Assembly (NCBI GenBank): GCA_030035585.1 | Contig: CM057460.1 | Location: 133,036,714-133,100,713, forward strand | DNA: 64,000 nt | From: Dugong dugon | Lineage: Eukaryota; Chordata; Mammalia; Sirenia; Dugongidae | Direction: 5' to 3' | Shown: positions 1 to 10,756 of the stretch, one piece after another | How positions within the stretch are numbered: position 1 is the stretch's first letter | How the letters are laid out: each line of letters starts with the position of its first letter | Notes under the pieces: model-generated | Databases searched by the model: none | The model's input: the letters and a program-made list of their open reading frames with translations, nothing else | What the model was told of the DNA's origin: nothing | Translations under genes and position numbers: made by a program

Positions 1-169
1 CTATTTTCAGTGTTTTAGCTTTGATTTATTTTTGTGACTTCCTTATCTGGGTTGATATGTGGTTGCTCTGTTCTATGTTCTAGTCTTGGGTTGTAATCTG
101 ATGTTATTGATTTCCTAACCAGAGGATTCTCTTTAGTATTGCTTGTAATATTGGTTTGGTTTCTGCAAA

Positions 170-1044
170 TTCCCTGAACTTCTGTTTATCTGGAAATGCC
201 TTAATTTCACCATCATATTTGAGAGATAGTTTTGGTGGATATATAATTCCTGGCTGGCAGGTTTTTTTCCTTCAAGGCTTTGTATATGTCATCCCAGTGC
301 CTTATTGCCTGCATGGTTTCTGTTGAATAGTCCAAGCTTATTCTTATTGACTGTCTTTTGTAGATGCGTTTTCCTAGCCACTCTTAAAATTCTCTCTTCA
401 TCTTTGGTTTTGGCAAGTTTGATTATAATATAATATGTCTTCGTGACTTTGTTTTGGGATCTACCTTACATGGGTTTTTATGAGCATCTTGGATAGCTAT
501 CTTGTCATCTTTTACAATATCAGGGAAGTTTTTTGCCAAAAAATCTTCAACAATTCTCTCTGTATTTTCTGTTATCCTCCCCTGTTCTGGTACTCGAATC
601 ACTTGTTGGTTATTCCTCTTGATAGAGTCCAACATAATTCTTAGGTTTCTTCATTTTTTTAAATCCTTTCATCTGATTTTTCCTCATATAAGTTGTTGTC
701 AAGTGCTTCACCTTCAATCGCACAAATTCTGACTTCCATTGCCTCAGTTCTGCTCCTGTGACGTTCTGTTGAGCTAATTCTGACATTTTATTGTTAATCT
801 TCTTGATTTCTGATTGCTGTCTCTCTATGGATTCTTGCAGCCTGTTAAATTTGCCATTATGCTCTTCTCTAAACTTTTTAATTTCCTCTATTGCATGTTC
901 TGCATTTTGCTTAATTTCATCCCTAATTTCTTGAAGAGTTCTGTATATTAATTTTTTGTATTCTGCCTCTGGTAATTCCAAGAAATTTTCCTCCTCTGGA
1001 AAATTTCTAGATTCTTTATTTTGGGAGCTTGCTGAAGCCATCAT
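170..1044 (-). pseudogene. L1 ORF1 (RNA-binding chaperone), broken
   Basis: ORF1p is the trimeric, coiled-coil RNA-binding protein of the L1 ribonucleoprotein. The first block (610-1044) starts MMASASSQNKE and contains a heptad-rich coiled coil ending near KKINNKMSEL. After a frameshift, a second block (423-635) carries the start of the RRM (QVIRVPEQG) and the conserved RRHII segment. The rest of the C-terminal domain is only traceable as DNA similarity to other copies, for example the stretch matching SFPDKQK. The start is placed on the double ATG seen also in L1-B. It is a dead copy with at least one frameshift. Confidence 0.85.
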
Positions 1045-2374
1045 GGATTGCCTCTTTATTTGATTTATTTATTTATTTTATGTTTGCTTACTGTGTCTTA
1101 GCTTCTTATTTTGTTTTGATATGCCCAAATAGGCTGTTCGCATGAGCTAGTTTGATTATTGGCAACTTTGAAGCTCTAATGTCCTGTCACCAGGTGGTTA
1201 GATCTATTACTAGGTATGTGAGCTCAGAAGTCCGCCCACTCCTCCTGTATGGATTCAGCTCAGGTGCCCAGGTAGATAGCCTCCAAGTGTGTGGTGTAGG
1301 CTCTCATCTACAGTCCTAGACAGGCATGGGTGATTGGTGTAGGCACAGGCAACTGGCTGCAGCAGGGGGACACACTCAAGTGTCCAGGAGGAAGGCATTT
1401 CCCTGTTCCCTACAGCATGTTGGTGGGTGGTTTTGCAGCTGGACTATGAGCACCCAGTGCTGTTTGCTGTAAGGACTACGGGGTACCTCTTATTCTTGGG
1501 CCCCTATCACAGATGGCTAGGTGGCATGGGTGGAGCCACAAGTCCTCAGGCCCCTGATGTGCGTAGGTGAAGACTCTGCTTAATGGGCAGAGCAGTGTCA
1601 AATGTCACTAACCTAACACTTCACAGCTGAAACAGTTTAAGTTAGACTTCAGGTATATACCCTGTTGTACTGTGGTAATGACACCCTATGCTGTTGCAAT
1701 GGGTCCACACAAGTTTCTACAGGGGAAAAAGCACTCAAAATCCGTGGATCCCTTTTGCCCATGCCTAAGCAAAGGACCTGTGCCTACCCTGGTTTCCTGG
1801 CTCAGGGGAGCTGGCAGTTTATTTTTTTCCCCTGTTTGTTACTTTGTTCACTCTCCAAGGCCAGGAGAATGGCTCAGGGCATGTAACGGATCCTACTTCC
1901 AGCCCAGAGGAGTTGGTGTTTGCTGAAGCCGGTCCAGGACCCAGTGCAAAACAGGGAGTGGGAAGGTAAATGGGACAGAGGTTTTTCCCTAAGGGATTTG
2001 TTTTTGACCCACGTTGTAGGCCATACGCAAGTACTTATCTTTTGCCAATCTAGGGCTGCTTCTCACTGGTTCTGGGTGGTCGAGTTGACTCTCTGCTCCT
2101 GGGTTTCTCCCGGTGCGGAATATGCCTCCTGAGCACAGCGGCTTGCCTGCCTTACCTCTCACCCATGAGCTGATCAGGCCTGAAGGGCTCAGGCTCTCAC
2201 CAGGTCAGGTCTGGCAACTCCTCACTGCTGCCAAACCATCTATCACTCCCCCGACACTCAGTCCGATTCCTCAACTTTGCCTTAGAAGTTCACGGCTCCT
2301 AGATTGTCATATGTAATTGATTCACTTGTTTTTTTGGGTCTTTGTTGTAAGAGGGCCCAATGGTAACGTCTGAC

Positions 2375-2397
2375 TACTTCGCCATCTTGGCCCTGCC
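2375..2397 (-). promoter_or_regulatory. L1-A 5' end with YY1-like site
   Basis: The plus strand reads cttcgccatcttggcc, which is GGCCAAGATGGCGAAG on the element strand. CCAAGATGGC matches the YY1 motif that sets the start site in primate L1 promoters. Whether it works here is inference. Confidence 0.6.
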
Positions 2398-2454
2398 TAC
2401 CTTCCATCTTCTTTTGATACTTCCTGTGTCATTCAGTATTTTGCCCATACTCAC

Positions 2455-2629
2455 CAAAAAAACAAACAAACAAACAAACCTGTTTTCGTCGAGTTGATTC
2501 TGACTCATAGCAACCCTATAGGACAGAGTAGAACTGCCCCATAGGATTTCCCAAAGAGTGGCTGGTGGATTCAAACCGCTGATCTTTTGATAGCGGCTGA
2601 ACTCTTAACCATTGCATCACCAGGGTTCC
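2455..2629 (-). mobile_element. AfroSINE-like SINE inside RTE
   Basis: Reverse orientation. A tail of (CAAA) units at 2455-2480 is followed by the shared 3' region (GTCGAGTTGATTCTGACTC on the plus strand). A tRNA-like head ends at CACCAGGGTTCC. It interrupts RTE sequence: the flanks 'ttttgcccata' and 'ctcaatattgcaatg' are contiguous in the other RTE copy. Confidence 0.9.
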
Positions 2630-3569
2630 ATAGAGTCCCTCAATATTGCAATGTGAAGCTTGAATTTTTTCTTCAGTTCTTTCAGCTTGAGAAATGCCTA
2701 CTGTGTTCTTCCTGTTTTGTCTTCTAACTCCAGATTTTTGCACATTTCATTTTGATACTTTGTCTTCTTAAGCTGCCTCTTGAAATCTTCTGTTCAGCTC
2801 TTTTACTTCTTCATTTCTTCCATTTTTTTTTAGCTTCTTTATGTTCAAGGGCAAGTTTCAGAGTCTCTTCTATCATCCTTTTGGTCTTTTCTTTCCTTCT
2901 TGTCTTTTTAGTACCTTCTACTTTCTTCATGTATGATGTCTTAGTTGTCATCCTACAACTCATTTGGTCTTCGGTCATTAGTGTTCAACATGTCAAATCT
3001 ATTCTTGTGATGATCTCCAAATTCAGGTGAGATACACTCAGGGTCACAATTTGGATCTTATGGACTTGTCTTAATTTTCTTCAGCTTCACCTTGGACTTG
3101 CATATGAGTAATTAATGATCTGTTCCACATTCAGCCCCTGGCCTTGTTCTGATTGATGATATTGACCTTCTCCATTGTCTCTTTCCACAAATATAGTTGA
3201 TTTGATTCCTGTGTATTCCATCTGGTGAGGTCCACCTGTATAGTTGCCATTTGTGTTGTTAAAAAAAGGTATTTGAAAAGAAGAAGTCGTTGGTCTTTCA
3301 AATTCTATCATGCAATCTCTGGCATCATTTCTATCACCAAGGCCATATTTTCTGACTGTGGATCCTTCTTTTTTTCCAAGTTTTGCATCCCAATTGCCAG
3401 TAATTATCAATACATCTTGACTGCATGTTTGACCAATGTCAGACTATGGAAGTTGGAAAAAATCTTCAGTTTCTTCATCTTTGGCTTTAGTGGTTGTTAT
3501 GTGACTTTGAATAACAGTTGCATTAACTAGTTTTCCTTGTAGGCCTACAGATATTATCCTATCACTGCC

Positions 3570-3673
3570 TTAGATGTTTATGGCTCCTAGATTGTCATAC
3601 ATAATTGATTCACTTGTTTTTCCGGTTATTTGTTGTAAAAGGGTCCAATGGTAATGTCTGATTACTCTGCCAT
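3570..3673 (-). mobile_element. L1 5'-end-only stub inside RTE
   Basis: About 100 bp identical in layout to the first 105 bp of L1-A: CCAAGATGGC, then AGTCAGACATTACCATTGG, then the block ending in CAATCTAGGAGCC. It sits within the RTE endonuclease region, same orientation, with RTE sequence on both sides and no L1 body or poly(A). It shares the ACCATTGG segment with L1-A and not with L1-B, so L1-A or a close relative is the likely source. Confidence 0.8.
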
Positions 3674-5449
3674 CTTGGTTGTACTTTAGGATAGATCTTG
3701 AAATGTTCTTTTTGATGATGAATTGACACCATTCCTCTTCAATTTGTCATTTCCAGCATAGTAGACCATATAATTGTCTTATTTAAAATGGCCAATACCA
3801 GTCAATTTCAGCTCATTAAACCCTAGCATATTGATCTTTATGTGTTCCATTTCATTTTTGACTACTTCCAATATTCCAAGATTCATACTTCGTACATTCC
3901 ACATTCTGATTATTAATTGATGTTTCCAGCTGTTTCTTCTCACTTTGAGTCATGCCACATCAGCAAATGAAGATCTGGAAATTTTACTCCATCCATATCA
4001 GTAAGGTCGACTCTAAGGAGGCAGTTCTTTCTAATGGTATACACATTAAAAAAATAAATTAATAAATAACACTTTTTTGTAGATAATATGATTATCAACA
4101 TAGAAAAATCCAAAGGAATCCACAAAAATAAAAAGAAATACTGCTAGAAATAATAAGTGAGTTCACCAAGGTAGCTGCATATAAGATCAACAGACAAACA
4201 TCAATCATATTTCTGTATACTAACAATAAACATGTGGAGGCAGAAATTAAAAACACAATATGATTTACAATTGTTCCAAAGAAAATAAAATGCATAGGTC
4301 AAAAGTTAACAAAATATGTATAGAATCTTAGTGATGGCAATTATAAAATGCAGATGAAATAAATATGTAAAAATATATAAATAAGTGAAGAGACATAACA
4401 AGTTCTTGGATTGGAAGACTCAACATAATAAATGTAATGTTCTCCCAAATTGATCTGAATGTTTTTTGCAGTTTCTATCAAAATAACAGTAAGGGTTTTG
4501 TAGACAAGACAAGCTTATTCTAAAATCTATATGGAAAGACAAAGGAATTAGAAGAGCTGAAACAATCCTAAAAAAGGAAGAATAAAGTGGAAGGAATCAC
4601 TACCTAATTTCAAGTCTTATTACATAGTTAGAGTAATCAATACTGTGTGGTTTTGGCAGAGGGAGTCATAGATCAGTGAAACAACATAGACAACTCAGAA
4701 ACAATCCCACACAAAAATGGCCATCTGATTTTTAACAAAGTAAAAAGCAATTATAGAAAAGACCTATTCAGCAAATAGTGATGAAACTATTGAATATGTA
4801 TAGACCAAAAGCAAAAAAAGCAACTTGTCCTTAACTTCACATCTCATACAAAAAGTCACTGAAATTGGATAAAAACTTAAATGTAAAACTATAAAATGTT
4901 TAGAAAGAAATAAATCTTTAGGATCTGGGGTTAGGTAAAGAGTTTTTAGACTTAGACCCCAAAAGCACCATCAATAAAAGAAAAAGTTGATAAGTTGGAC
5001 CTCACTAGAATTTAAATAAATAAAACTTGTACTGTGAAAGAATTTGTGAAGAGGATGAAAAGAAAAGCTACATACTGGGAGAAAATATTTGCAAATCCCA
5101 TATTTAAAAAAATGTATATAAAATAAATTAAAAAACTCCTAAAACTCAACCATAAAAATTAAACAATCCAATTAGAAAATGGGCAAAAGACATAAAGAGA
5201 CATTTCACTGAGGAAGATATACACACTTCAAGTAAGCACATGAAACAGTATTCAAAAACCATTAGCAATTAGGGTAATGTAAATTAACACCACAATGAAA
5301 TATCACTGTACACCTATTGGAATGTTTTTTTTTAAAAAATAGTGACATTATCAAATACTGGTGAGAATGTGGTAAAACTAGAACATACATATATCAGTGG
5401 TGAGATTGTGAAATGTTAGCCACTCTGCAAAGCAGCTTGGCAGTTTCTG

Positions 5450-5585
5450 GAGAAAGAGAGAGAAATAGAGGGAGAGGGAGAGAGAGAGAGATGGAGAGAG
5501 GAAAGGACAGAGGGAGACAGACAGGAAGGAAGAGAGGAAGGGAGGGAGGAAGAAAGAAGGAAGGAAGGAAGGAAAAGAAAAACAA
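5450..5585 (+). repeat. GA/GGAA-rich microsatellite
   Basis: Purine-only tract of GAGA, GGGA and GGAA units, degenerate at the left and clean (GGAA) at the right. It lies within old L1 sequence. Open frames on the opposite strand (Ser/Leu/Phe/Pro runs) come only from the repeat. Confidence 0.95.
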
Positions 5586-5761
5586 AGCATAAACTTACCA
5601 TATTATGTAGCAATAGCAATCTGGACATTTATTCCAGAGAAATGAAAACATACGTTCACCAAAAACAAGTACATAAATGTTCATATCAACTTTACTCATA
5701 ATAACCCAATACTGGAAATAACCCAAATGCCCTTCATTGGGTAAATTGTTAAATGAATTAT

Positions 5762-6033
5762 GTTATAACCTGTCCTGGAAGAAGTACAGCCAGAATGCTT
5801 CTTAGAAGCATTATCAGGAGGGACCAGTCCCTGGAGTAGGACATCATGCTTGGCAAAGTAGAGGGTCAGCAAGAAAGAGGAAGGCTCTCAATGAGATGGA
5901 TTGACACAGTGGCTGCAACAATGGGCTCATACATAACAATTGTGAGGTTAGTGCAGGACGGGGCAGTGTTTCCTTCTGTTGTACATAGGGTCACTATGAG
6001 TCAGAAATGACTGGACGGCACCTAACAACAACA
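5762..6033 (+). mobile_element. RTE 3' end fragment, plus strand
   Basis: Matches the reverse complement of the 3' end of the RTE copies at 21.8 and 57.0 kb: the GAAGAAGTACAGCCAGAATG block, then GGGTCACTATGAGTCAGAAATGACTGGACGGCA, ending in (CAACAA). 5'-truncated and inserted in the old L1. Confidence 0.9.
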
Positions 6034-6664
6034 ACAGTATATCTATATTATGGAATACTACTCAACAATCAAAAGGATTAATACAAAACTATTGATATAC
6101 AAAACATCAATGGTTTGATTTTGATATACAAAATAACTTGGATTGGATTGCAAGGAAATTATGCTGAATGAAAAAGTAAAATCAATGAAAAAACAAAAGT
6201 TACATACTATATGATTACATTTACATACCATTTTTGAAATGACAAAATTATAGAGATTATAAATAGATTAGCGGTTCTCAGGGGTTAGGAATTGGGCTAG
6301 GAGGGTAATAGGGAATGCAATGGGAGATGGATGTATCAAAGAGATTTCAAAGCATGAGGGATCCTTGTGATCCTGGAATACTTCTGTTCTGTATCTTGAC
6401 TATGATGGAGGTTATATGAATGTAGATGTGACATATCACATAGAACCAAATATAGTCACACACAAATAAATGCATAAATAGGGTTTGCAGATGGTAAAAA
6501 TGGTAATTTACCACTTGTGATATTATAATACACCTACTCCTCACTTATTGACTATCTGGTTACAATGATAAGAAAAAAAAATCTACTGTCAAACTGTTTT
6601 GCTCATTAATGATATATGATTGGCAATAACAAACACCAAGTTATGAGGCAAGAGTAATGCTAGC

Positions 6665-6800
6665 TGTGATGGTTAAGGTTATGTGTCAGCTTGGCTGGGC
6701 TACGATGATCAGTGGTTTGGCAAATTACGTAATGATGTAATTTGGCAGTTTTATAATGATATAGTCATCCTCCATTTTGTGATCTGATGCGGCCATCTTC
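6665..6800 (+). mobile_element. LTR-derived fragment (same family as 12915 and 57756)
   Basis: Starts TGTGATGGTTAAGG and continues TGTGTCAGCTTGGCTGGGC. These also open the LTR at 12915-13398 and, reversed, the one at 57756-58272. Only the first part is recognisable. MaLR-like by its opening, partial and old. Confidence 0.65.
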
Positions 6801-7855
6801 CATTTTTGCATAATGCTGATTATGCAAAATTTGGAACATAACCATGTTGATAACTGAGGAATGGGTGCATAGTTATGCAAAATTTTACCATTGGGTAAAG
6901 TGGGTGAAGGTATACATAATCTCTCTGTACTATTTCTTACAACTGCATGTGAATCTACAAATACCTGGAAATAAAATGTTTAGTTTTAAAAAAAAGTTTG
7001 GAAAGAAGGACACTTCATATGAGTCCATTTTTATAGATTCAAAAGTTGCCAAAAATAATCTATGATGTTATAGATCAGAATGATTGGGAGGGAAATGAAT
7101 GAAAGTGGGCATAAGAGGGGCTTCTAAGTTACTCATAGTGTTCTGTTTCTTTATCTGATTCTGTTTATAAGTGTGTCCATTTTGTGAAAATTAATTAAGC
7201 GATACATTTGTGTTTTGTTTGCTTTTTTTTCACCTCATATCTTTTGTTTTATTTAATAAAGATAATTATAAGAGATGTTTGGGTTGAATATATTCGGGAA
7301 ACAGTGAGATTCAAAATGAAATTTAAAAACCCACTATGTACATTAGTAGTTAAAGGCTCTGATAAATTCCGTAGTAAAGAAACTGGCTAATCTCCTCTCC
7401 CCCGCTATATAAAGCCAGTATTTCATTAAATACTAGGATCACAAAACCATTTGAGAAATTCATATGTTTATATAAAAACGTATAGTCAAGAAGACTTATT
7501 ACTAAGATTAATCCACTAATAACAGTTTAGAAAGGTTTAAAAGGAAATTTACTACAGTTTAGAACATGGTTTTGGGGATATTATGTGGATTTGATCCATT
7601 GAATTTATATCTATTCTCCAGTTAGGTGGGAAATTACCTGCAAAGTAAAGAATCTGAGGATGGGTTGGAGAAAAAGTTCTGTGACAGTCACAAGAGATGT
7701 ATATAACAATTAAAAGAGGTTCTGTCCAAAATAGAAACACCAATTATGAATGAATTTGGAACATAGAAACATACAGTGCTTACTTTATTTTGTTACCCTT
7801 AGAGGGGGTGTGGATGTAACTCTCTCCAAATGAAACCATGATTATTAAGTGGGAA
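6801..7855. other. Unassigned AT-rich DNA
   Basis: No element recognised. The short open frames here (for example 6844-7065 and 7208-7390) lack domains and codon bias. Confidence 0.5.
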
Positions 7856-7867
7856 TACTGGCATGCT

Positions 7868-8103
7868 GAGGAGTCCTGGTGGCATATTGGTTAAAGTGCT
7901 CAGCTGCTAACCAAAAGGTCAGCAGTTCAAACCCACCAGCCGTTCCACAGGAGGAAGATGTGGCAGTCTGCTTCCACAGGAGAAAGATGTGGCAGTCTGC
8001 TTCCGCAAAGATTTGCAGCCTTGGAAACCCTATGAGGCAGTTCTACTCTGTCCTATAGGGTTGCTATGAGTGAAATTGATTCAATGGCGGTGGATTTTTA
8101 GGT
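7868..8103 (+). mobile_element. AfroSINE with internal 29-bp duplication
   Basis: Head GAGTCCTGGTGGCATA, A/B-box-like tRNA region, then GGAAACCCTATGAGGCAG and the tail. Perfect 12-bp target duplication TACTGGCATGCT at 7856-7867 and 8104-8115. A 29-bp internal tandem duplication (units starting at 7943 and 7972, TTCCACAGGAG...) enlarges the linker. Confidence 0.95.
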
Positions 8104-8115
8104 TACTGGCATGCT

Positions 8116-8324
8116 TACTACTACAAGTTGCCAACAAATCAATTCCAACTAATGGCAACCCCATACATTTCAGAACAGAACTGTGCTCAGTAGGGTTTTC
8201 ACGGCTATGACATTTCAGAAGCAGATTACCAGGCCTTACTTCTGAAGTGCCTCTGGGTGGGTTTGAACCATCAAACTTTTTGTTAGCAGCCCAGCGTAAA
8301 CCTTTTGCACCACCCAGGGGCTCC
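8116..8324 (-). mobile_element. AfroSINE-related SINE, divergent subfamily
   Basis: Reverse orientation. On the plus strand it reads from TTGCCAACAAATCAATTCC to CACCACCCAGGGGCTCC. The longer linker (ttctgaagtgcctctgggtgg) matches the SINE at 50.7 kb, so these two are a distinct, older subfamily. Confidence 0.85.
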
Positions 8325-9640
8325 AATGGCCTGTTTACCTTTCTATACATCAATCCTGGCTTCACTATACACTTTAGGTCCTGAGCTTCTAATTCTTGCT
8401 AATATACCTGCCATGAGGCAGATTATTAATGGCATTTTCGTCACCTAGAATACTCTAGAACAGAAGCCAATGGGATTAGGTTGGATTTTCATAGTTAAGA
8501 TTAAATCTACAAACACTGACAGAAACATATTCTCTTCTCTGTTTACTAGTTTTCCTATAAAGTTGTTGAATTTTAACTTTTGCTTTTTTTAAAAGTTCTG
8601 TGAACGTGCATTGCTATTTGAGATGATTATCTATTTAGAATACTAATTTGCATTTTTCCAAGATGAATTTCATTTTCTTATATTTCTGACAGCATTTATA
8701 ACTTCTCCAGGTCTATTTATTTCTTTGTTTATTCTATTCTTTGATACACCTACTGATTTATTAACGTTCACACATTCCACAAACGTGTAGTTGACTTCCT
8801 TTTCTAGATCATTAATCTAATGCTGAAGACGATTACAGCTCATGCCAGCCCCTGCACAACTTTCTCCCTGACACTTTCTACATCCCATTCAATGACATGT
8901 GTCATTACCCTTTCTTTATGAATTTTGGGCCTCTTTTCAGTCTATAAACCTGTTATTCTCCAAACTCATTTAAGCCAATTTTGCAAATACTATTTTATGA
9001 CATGCTGTCAAATACTTCATATTTTGACACAAGATAATACACATAGTATCTGAAATGTCTGATCATTTTCTTTGGAAGTAATCTATGAATATATACAATC
9101 ATCTGTAGTTTTAAACTACTGACTTTTACAGTCATTTTGAAACATCAAATAAGCTAGGGTATAAGTAGTTTCTTATAAATTTAGCCAATTTATCACACAC
9201 ATACTTTGAGATCTTCTATTTACTTTAATGATTCTCACTTGAAATGTAGTACCAAAAATAATCTGATGCCCTTTGTCACTCAGAAGTATGTCTCTGATTT
9301 AAAAAAAAAAAAAAAGTATGCAATTGAGTCATTCTTGGGAGTTTTTCAGATCTGTCAGAATTGCAGTGGTAGCCAGAATACAATATATCTGTTAATTCTT
9401 TTTATTTCATTTAAATTTTTGTAAAGCACTTTTTATAAAATGTTTTGTTAATAAATTCTATAATAATAATTCAACCTCTCGCAAAGCCTGTAGTTTGGGT
9501 AATAATTGGTACCTCTTGTTTTTCATATAAGCCAATAAATAAATGTGCAAAATGTGCAAAGCTTTTTACTAGCATTGTCTGAGAAAGTTAAGTTGGTGAA
9601 TAATCTAAGCTTTTTATGCATTTAGCAAGTATTTTATGTA
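8325..9640. other. Mostly unassigned DNA; possible CR1/L3 remnant
   Basis: About 8808-9020 resembles an ancient CR1/L3 LINE in reverse: 'agcccctgcacaac' and then 'catgctgtcaaatacttc', which would read as the SKAFDxVSH segment on the minus strand. The match is weak. The rest, including an A16 tract at 9301-9316, has no recognised content. Confidence 0.35.
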
Positions 9641-9686
9641 GTACCTATTGCTTTTTCAGGCACTATTCTGGAGGCTGAGGATACAA
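9641..9686 (+). mobile_element. L2 3'-end trace
   Basis: 'cctattgctttttcaggcac' followed by 'gaggctgaggatacaatag' resembles the L2 3' end (cctactatgtgccaggcactgt...ggggatacag). Very short and old. Confidence 0.45.
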
Positions 9687-9698
9687 TAGAAAACAATA

Positions 9699-9901
9699 TG
9701 CTGTTGTTTGCTATCAAGTTGATTCTGACTTCTAGTGACTGTATACAACAGCGTAGACCTGCCCCATAGGGTTTCCTAGGCTATAATCTTTACGGGAACA
9801 CCTTGCGAAGTCTTGTCTCCCACAGAGCAGCTAGGTGTGTTAGAACAGCTGACCTTTCAGTTAGTAGTGGAGCACTTAACCTTTGCTCCACCAGGGCTCC
9901 T
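9699..9901 (-). mobile_element. AfroSINE
   Basis: Reverse orientation, ending CTCCACCAGGGCTCC. Target duplication TAGAAAACARTA at 9687-9698 and 9902-9913, one mismatch. Full length. Confidence 0.95.
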
Positions 9902-10038
9902 TAGAAAACAGTATAAAGCCTTTCATTTTAAGGACACGATCATCTGCCCATCAAATATTTCTAAGATAAGAGCAAATAGGATTTGTATAAATCTATATAT
10001 AACTGTGCTTGTTTTGTTTTATAGGGCACTTTAATAAT

Positions 10039-10190
10039 TTCTGAGCCCTGGTGGCACAGTTGTTCAGAGCTTGGCTGCTAACCAAAAAAGTTGGCAGTTT
10101 GAATCCACCAGCTTCTCTCTGGAAACCCTATGGGGCAGTTCTACTCTCTCCTGTAGGGTTGCTATGAGTCAGAATCGGCTCAGCAGTGGG
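10039..10190 (+). mobile_element. AfroSINE (short form)
   Basis: GAGCCCTGGTGGCACAG head, no central linker, GGAAACCCTATGGGGCAG body and CAGAATCGGCTCAGCAGTGGG tail. Perfect 9-bp duplication TTTAATAAT at 10030-10038 and 10191-10199. Confidence 0.96.
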
Positions 10191-10199
10191 TTTAATAAT

Positions 10200-10741
10200 G
10201 TCAGTCATGCTGACTAAAGCCTTTATAAAATCAACAGTGTTGCAGTTAGTGGAATGGTGAAAACTTGGGTACTTCCATTTACATAGAAATAATTTCTTCT
10301 CATTGCTCAAATTGTCATTCCTTCAATTCATTATTTAAATCATGTATTATTTGGATTTTTTCCCCCAAGAATGAGAATTTGGCTTTATATATCCTTTCCT
10401 CCTATACATTTCTTATTAAAGGTTGAAACGTTATATATAAACATTCTTTATTAGAATATAAAATCCAGTTTTTCAGGGATCACAGGGTTCCTTATTTTTC
10501 ACTGGATGACTACAGCAATTTTTTGAGGGAGGTAGAAATGCTATTCTTTATAATTAAAGTTTAATTCTCTCCCTTATGAAATATTCAAGCTCCTGATAAC
10601 TACTATTTTACTATGCCTTAGATCTTCATAATGTCTGTTTTCTTTTGCCATCATACATTATACAGGAGAATAAATGGATATTTAGTCACTAATTTTTAAC
10701 ACTTTTTATTAATTTTGAGAAAATAATTTGGGGTTTTAAAT
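10200..10741. other. Unassigned AT-rich DNA
   Basis: Nothing recognised between the SINE and L1-B. Confidence 0.5.
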
Positions 10742-10756
10742 TTTTGCTAAAGTCAG

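Larger units (their letters stand above)
1..2397 (-). mobile_element. L1 LINE (L1-A), 5' portion, cut by window edge
   Basis: Reading the minus strand from 2397 downward, the element opens with GGGCCAAGATGGCG, the usual L1 5' end with a YY1-like site. A 5' UTR of about 1.35 kb follows, then ORF1 from about 1044 down to about 170, then the inter-ORF region to the window edge. ORF2 would lie outside. The same 5' end and UTR occur in L1-B on the plus strand, so both are one lineage. The 5' end abuts RTE sequence directly, so this L1 inserted into an RTE copy. Its 3' end and target duplication are not visible. Confidence 0.93.
2398..4040 (-). mobile_element. RTE/BovB-like LINE fragment, endonuclease to start of RT
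   Basis: Minus-strand translation gives an RTE apurinic endonuclease. The 3900-3720 part reads NVRSMN, then EVVKNEMEHI and NELKLTGIGHF, the N-terminal endonuclease region. Positions 3410-3087 encode MIITGNWDAKLG (the GDWNAK motif with N for D), then GLGDRNDARDCMIEF and a degenerate remainder. The 2760-2398 part leads toward the RT domain and matches the second RTE copy at about 23350-23590. It is interrupted by a SINE (2455-2629) and a short L1 stub (about 3570-3673). It ends 5' at about 4040. The RT part is cut off by L1-A and should continue left of the window. Confidence 0.85.
4075..6535 (+). mobile_element. Old L1 (L1M-type) ORF2 3' part and 3' UTR
   Basis: Plus-strand sequence follows the 3' half of L1 ORF2: tgctagaaataataagtgag, then the block ggaagactcaacataataaa, the block matching WYWYNN/QRN, and ggcaaaagacat before the 3' end. 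It is heavily diverged with no long open frame. It is interrupted by a GA-rich microsatellite (5450-5585) and an RTE 3' end (5762-6033), after which the L1 resumes at 'atggaatactactcaacaat' and runs into its 3' UTR. Older than L1-A to L1-E by divergence. Confidence 0.8.

Noticed and set aside
5378-5628. Ser/Leu/Phe-rich open frames
   Set aside because: Translation of the complementary strand of a GA-rich microsatellite.
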